Shown: positions 62,820 to 64,000 of the stretch, piece after piece
How the letters are laid out: each line of letters begins with the position of its first letter
Position numbering within the stretch: the stretch's first letter is position 1
Source of the DNA: Limosilactobacillus sp. WILCCON 0051
Lineage (GTDB): Bacteria; Bacillota; Bacilli; Lactobacillales; Lactobacillaceae
Reading direction: 5' to 3'
Length of the DNA stretch: 64,000 nt
NCBI RefSeq assembly: GCF_039955095.1
Contig: NZ_CP154878.1
Coordinates: 124,001-188,000, forward strand
Translations under genes and position numbers: made by a program
The notes under the pieces: generated by a model
What the model was told of the DNA's origin: nothing
What the model saw: only the letters and a program-made list of their open reading frames with translations
The model's database searches: none

Positions 62820-63626
62820 ATGACTGAACAACAAGCAAACCTGACCGCAAACCAAGAAAAATTCGCTCAAGCACTGTATGATGCCTACAAGTCTGGCAAC
62901 CCGCTGTTAGAATCTGAATGGGAAGGCGTCGTTAATGATGACGACACGGCCTACTTAGTTCAGGATCGCGTTACGGCTTTAAAGGATCAACCGGTTGGCG
63001 GCTACAAGGTTTCCTTGACCAGTGAGGAAACGCAAAAGATGTTTGACTCTGATTCGCCGCTGTATGGCCAGCAGGTAGAAGATCACTTCTTAAAGTCGCC
63101 AGCAGAAGTCAAGCTCAGTGATCGCATGGCTGCGCTGGCCGAAGTTGAGCTGGGCTTCCGAGCTAAAGAAGATCTGTCTCCAGACGATTCGCTTGAAGAC
63201 CTGATGAAGAAGACGACGGTGTGCGGCACGCTTGAAGTTCCCGACTCACGCTTTAAGGACTGGTTCCCTAATCTGTCCAAGTACAACGTTATGTCTGACT
63301 GTGCCGTGGGCGGTCTGGTCGTCTATGGCGAAGAACGTGATACGGATAAGGTATTTGCTACGCCTGAAGATGCCGCCAAAGTTCACGCCGAGCTATATTT
63401 CAATGGTGAGAAGAAGGATGAAGGAGATTCCTCAGAAGTGCTGGGCAATCCGCTGAAGTCGCTGCAATGGCTGGTGGCTAAGCTGGCTTCACAAGGCAAG
63501 CAGTTTAAAAAGGGTCAGCTGGTATCTTCCGGAACGTTCGTCTTACCGCCAAAACTGGCTGCTGGCAAGTGGGAAGCTAAGTTTGATCATGGCTTTGGCA
63601 CGGTTGAGCTGAACGTTACCGACTAG
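62820..63626 (+). CDS. 2-keto-4-pentenoate hydratase-like protein (FAH family)
   Basis: 268 residues from ATG at 62820 with GGAGG about 8 nt upstream; the in-frame GTG at 62790 overlaps the preceding ORF. The fold is recognisable from YKVSLTSEETQKMF and the metal-site AALAEVELGFRAKED (E-x-E in place), and SSGTFVLPP at the end. Such enzymes add water to 2-oxo-enoates or decarboxylate them in aromatic breakdown, but the T-box suggests a link to amino acid metabolism here. Exact substrate unknown. Confidence 0.75.
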   Translation: MTEQQANLTANQEKFAQALYDAYKSGNPLLESEWEGVVNDDDTAYLVQDRVTALKDQPVGGYKVSLTSEETQKMFDSDSPLYGQQVEDHFLKSPAEVKLSDRMAALAEVELGFRAKEDLSPDDSLEDLMKKTTVCGTLEVPDSRFKDWFPNLSKYNVMSDCAVGGLVVYGEERDTDKVFATPEDAAKVHAELYFNGEKKDEGDSSEVLGNPLKSLQWLVAKLASQGKQFKKGQLVSSGTFVLPPKLAAGKWEAKFDHGFGTVELNVTD

Positions 63627-63735
63627 TGTTATGTTTTCCCTACCTGATTTGTTAGTAAAAATGACAAAAAATCAGCTTAAGAATTGTTTAAAAACACAAT
63701 AAGAATTATTTAAATCTATTAATCGACAAAACGCG

Positions 63736-63783
63736 AAAAGACTGTTATGACGGGATTGGGCCCCCGTGGTAGCAGTTTTTTTA
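63736..63783 (+). terminator. Terminator of the hydratase unit
   Basis: AAAAGACTGTTATGACGGG pairs imperfectly with CCCCGTGGTAGCAGTTTTTTT. Confidence 0.75.
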
Positions 63784-63869
63784 ATTTATGCAATACTTGT
63801 TTTAAAAATAGTTTGCACTAAAATGATGATCGAAAATGATAATTTACATCTGTAAAGGAGTGAAGGCTC

Positions 63870-64000
63870 ATGTGTACTGCAGCAACCTATACTGCTGGTG
63901 ACCACTATTTTGGTCGGAATTTGGATCTGGAATTGTCTTATGGTGAAAAGGTTACGATCACGCCGCGTAATTTTCCGCTGACTTTCCGTAAGATGCCAAC
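63870..64000 (+). CDS. Choloylglycine hydrolase family (bile salt hydrolase-like), 5' part
   Basis: 44 residues to the window edge, starting MCTAATYTAGDHYFGRNLDL. Cys2 becomes the N-terminal nucleophile after Met removal; R16 and D19 are the next conserved active-site residues. AAAGGAG lies about 8 nt before the ATG. The family includes bile salt hydrolases and penicillin V acylases; the N-terminus favours the former, but the specificity loops are outside the window. Confidence 0.9.
   Translation, partial: MCTAATYTAGDHYFGRNLDLELSYGEKVTITPRNFPLTFRKMP

Overview
The window is a low-to-mid GC Gram-positive chromosome segment from a heterofermentative lactic acid bacterium. The 16S rRNA V1 region, the T-box leaders, the purine operon layout and a terminal bile-salt-hydrolase-like gene all point to Lactobacillaceae. 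I place it in Limosilactobacillus, close to L. mucosae, from memory of the 16S sequence; no search was possible.

Layout. 1-3.3 kb is a small accessory block: a partial SWIM zinc-finger gene, an AAA-type ATPase, and divergently a three-gene cassette of a DinJ/RelB-like ribbon-helix-helix protein, a small alarmone-synthetase-like toxin (toxSAS) and a Panacea (DUF4065) antitoxin. 3.4-7 kb holds a two-component system and the AzlCD amino acid exporter. 7-12.9 kb holds three ordinary genes (serine hydrolase, cyclopropane fatty acid synthase, AI-2E transporter) embedded in unusually long, repeat-packed intergenic DNA. 12.9-17.9 kb is a branched-chain amino acid ABC transporter (livJHMGF) preceded by a leucine-rich leader peptide and attenuator. 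18-33 kb is one-carbon and purine synthesis: fhs, then purEKB, then purCSQLFMNHD, giving nearly the whole route from PRPP to IMP plus purB; purA is not in the window. 33-40 kb has an M20 peptidase, a T-box cut off from its presumed target by an IS110 element, an orphan amino acid binding lipoprotein, a PsiE-like protein, gpmA and a DUF975 membrane protein. 40-53.6 kb has two nearly identical rRNA operons in the same direction, 8003 bp apart, separated by a MATE exporter gene and IS relics; the second ends in a tRNA-Thr with anticodon AGT. 53.6-62 kb is carbohydrate use: a GH13 neopullulanase-type enzyme, an IS200/IS605 element with dead tnpA and intact tnpB, and a GH43 xylosidase plus MFS transporter divergent from an AraC regulator. 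62.3-64 kb has a T-box-controlled 34-aa ORF and hydratase, then the start of a bile salt hydrolase gene.

The strongest unexplained signal is a family of nine elements, each exactly 39 bp: a 9-bp terminus TTACCTACT, a variable 21-bp core and the inverted terminus AGTAGGTAA. Four lie at 7547-7803 and four at 12030-12284. Edge-to-edge gaps are 23, 44, 34 and 44, 33, 22 bp, close to whole helical turns. A ninth, decayed copy sits at 45828, next to a miniature IS256 derivative. Around the arrays are several independent minisatellites, including a nested 104-bp higher-order repeat. Other notable items are the three-gene toxSAS-Panacea cassette, the Leu-codon attenuator of the liv operon and the T-box with two expression platforms separated from its gene by IS110.
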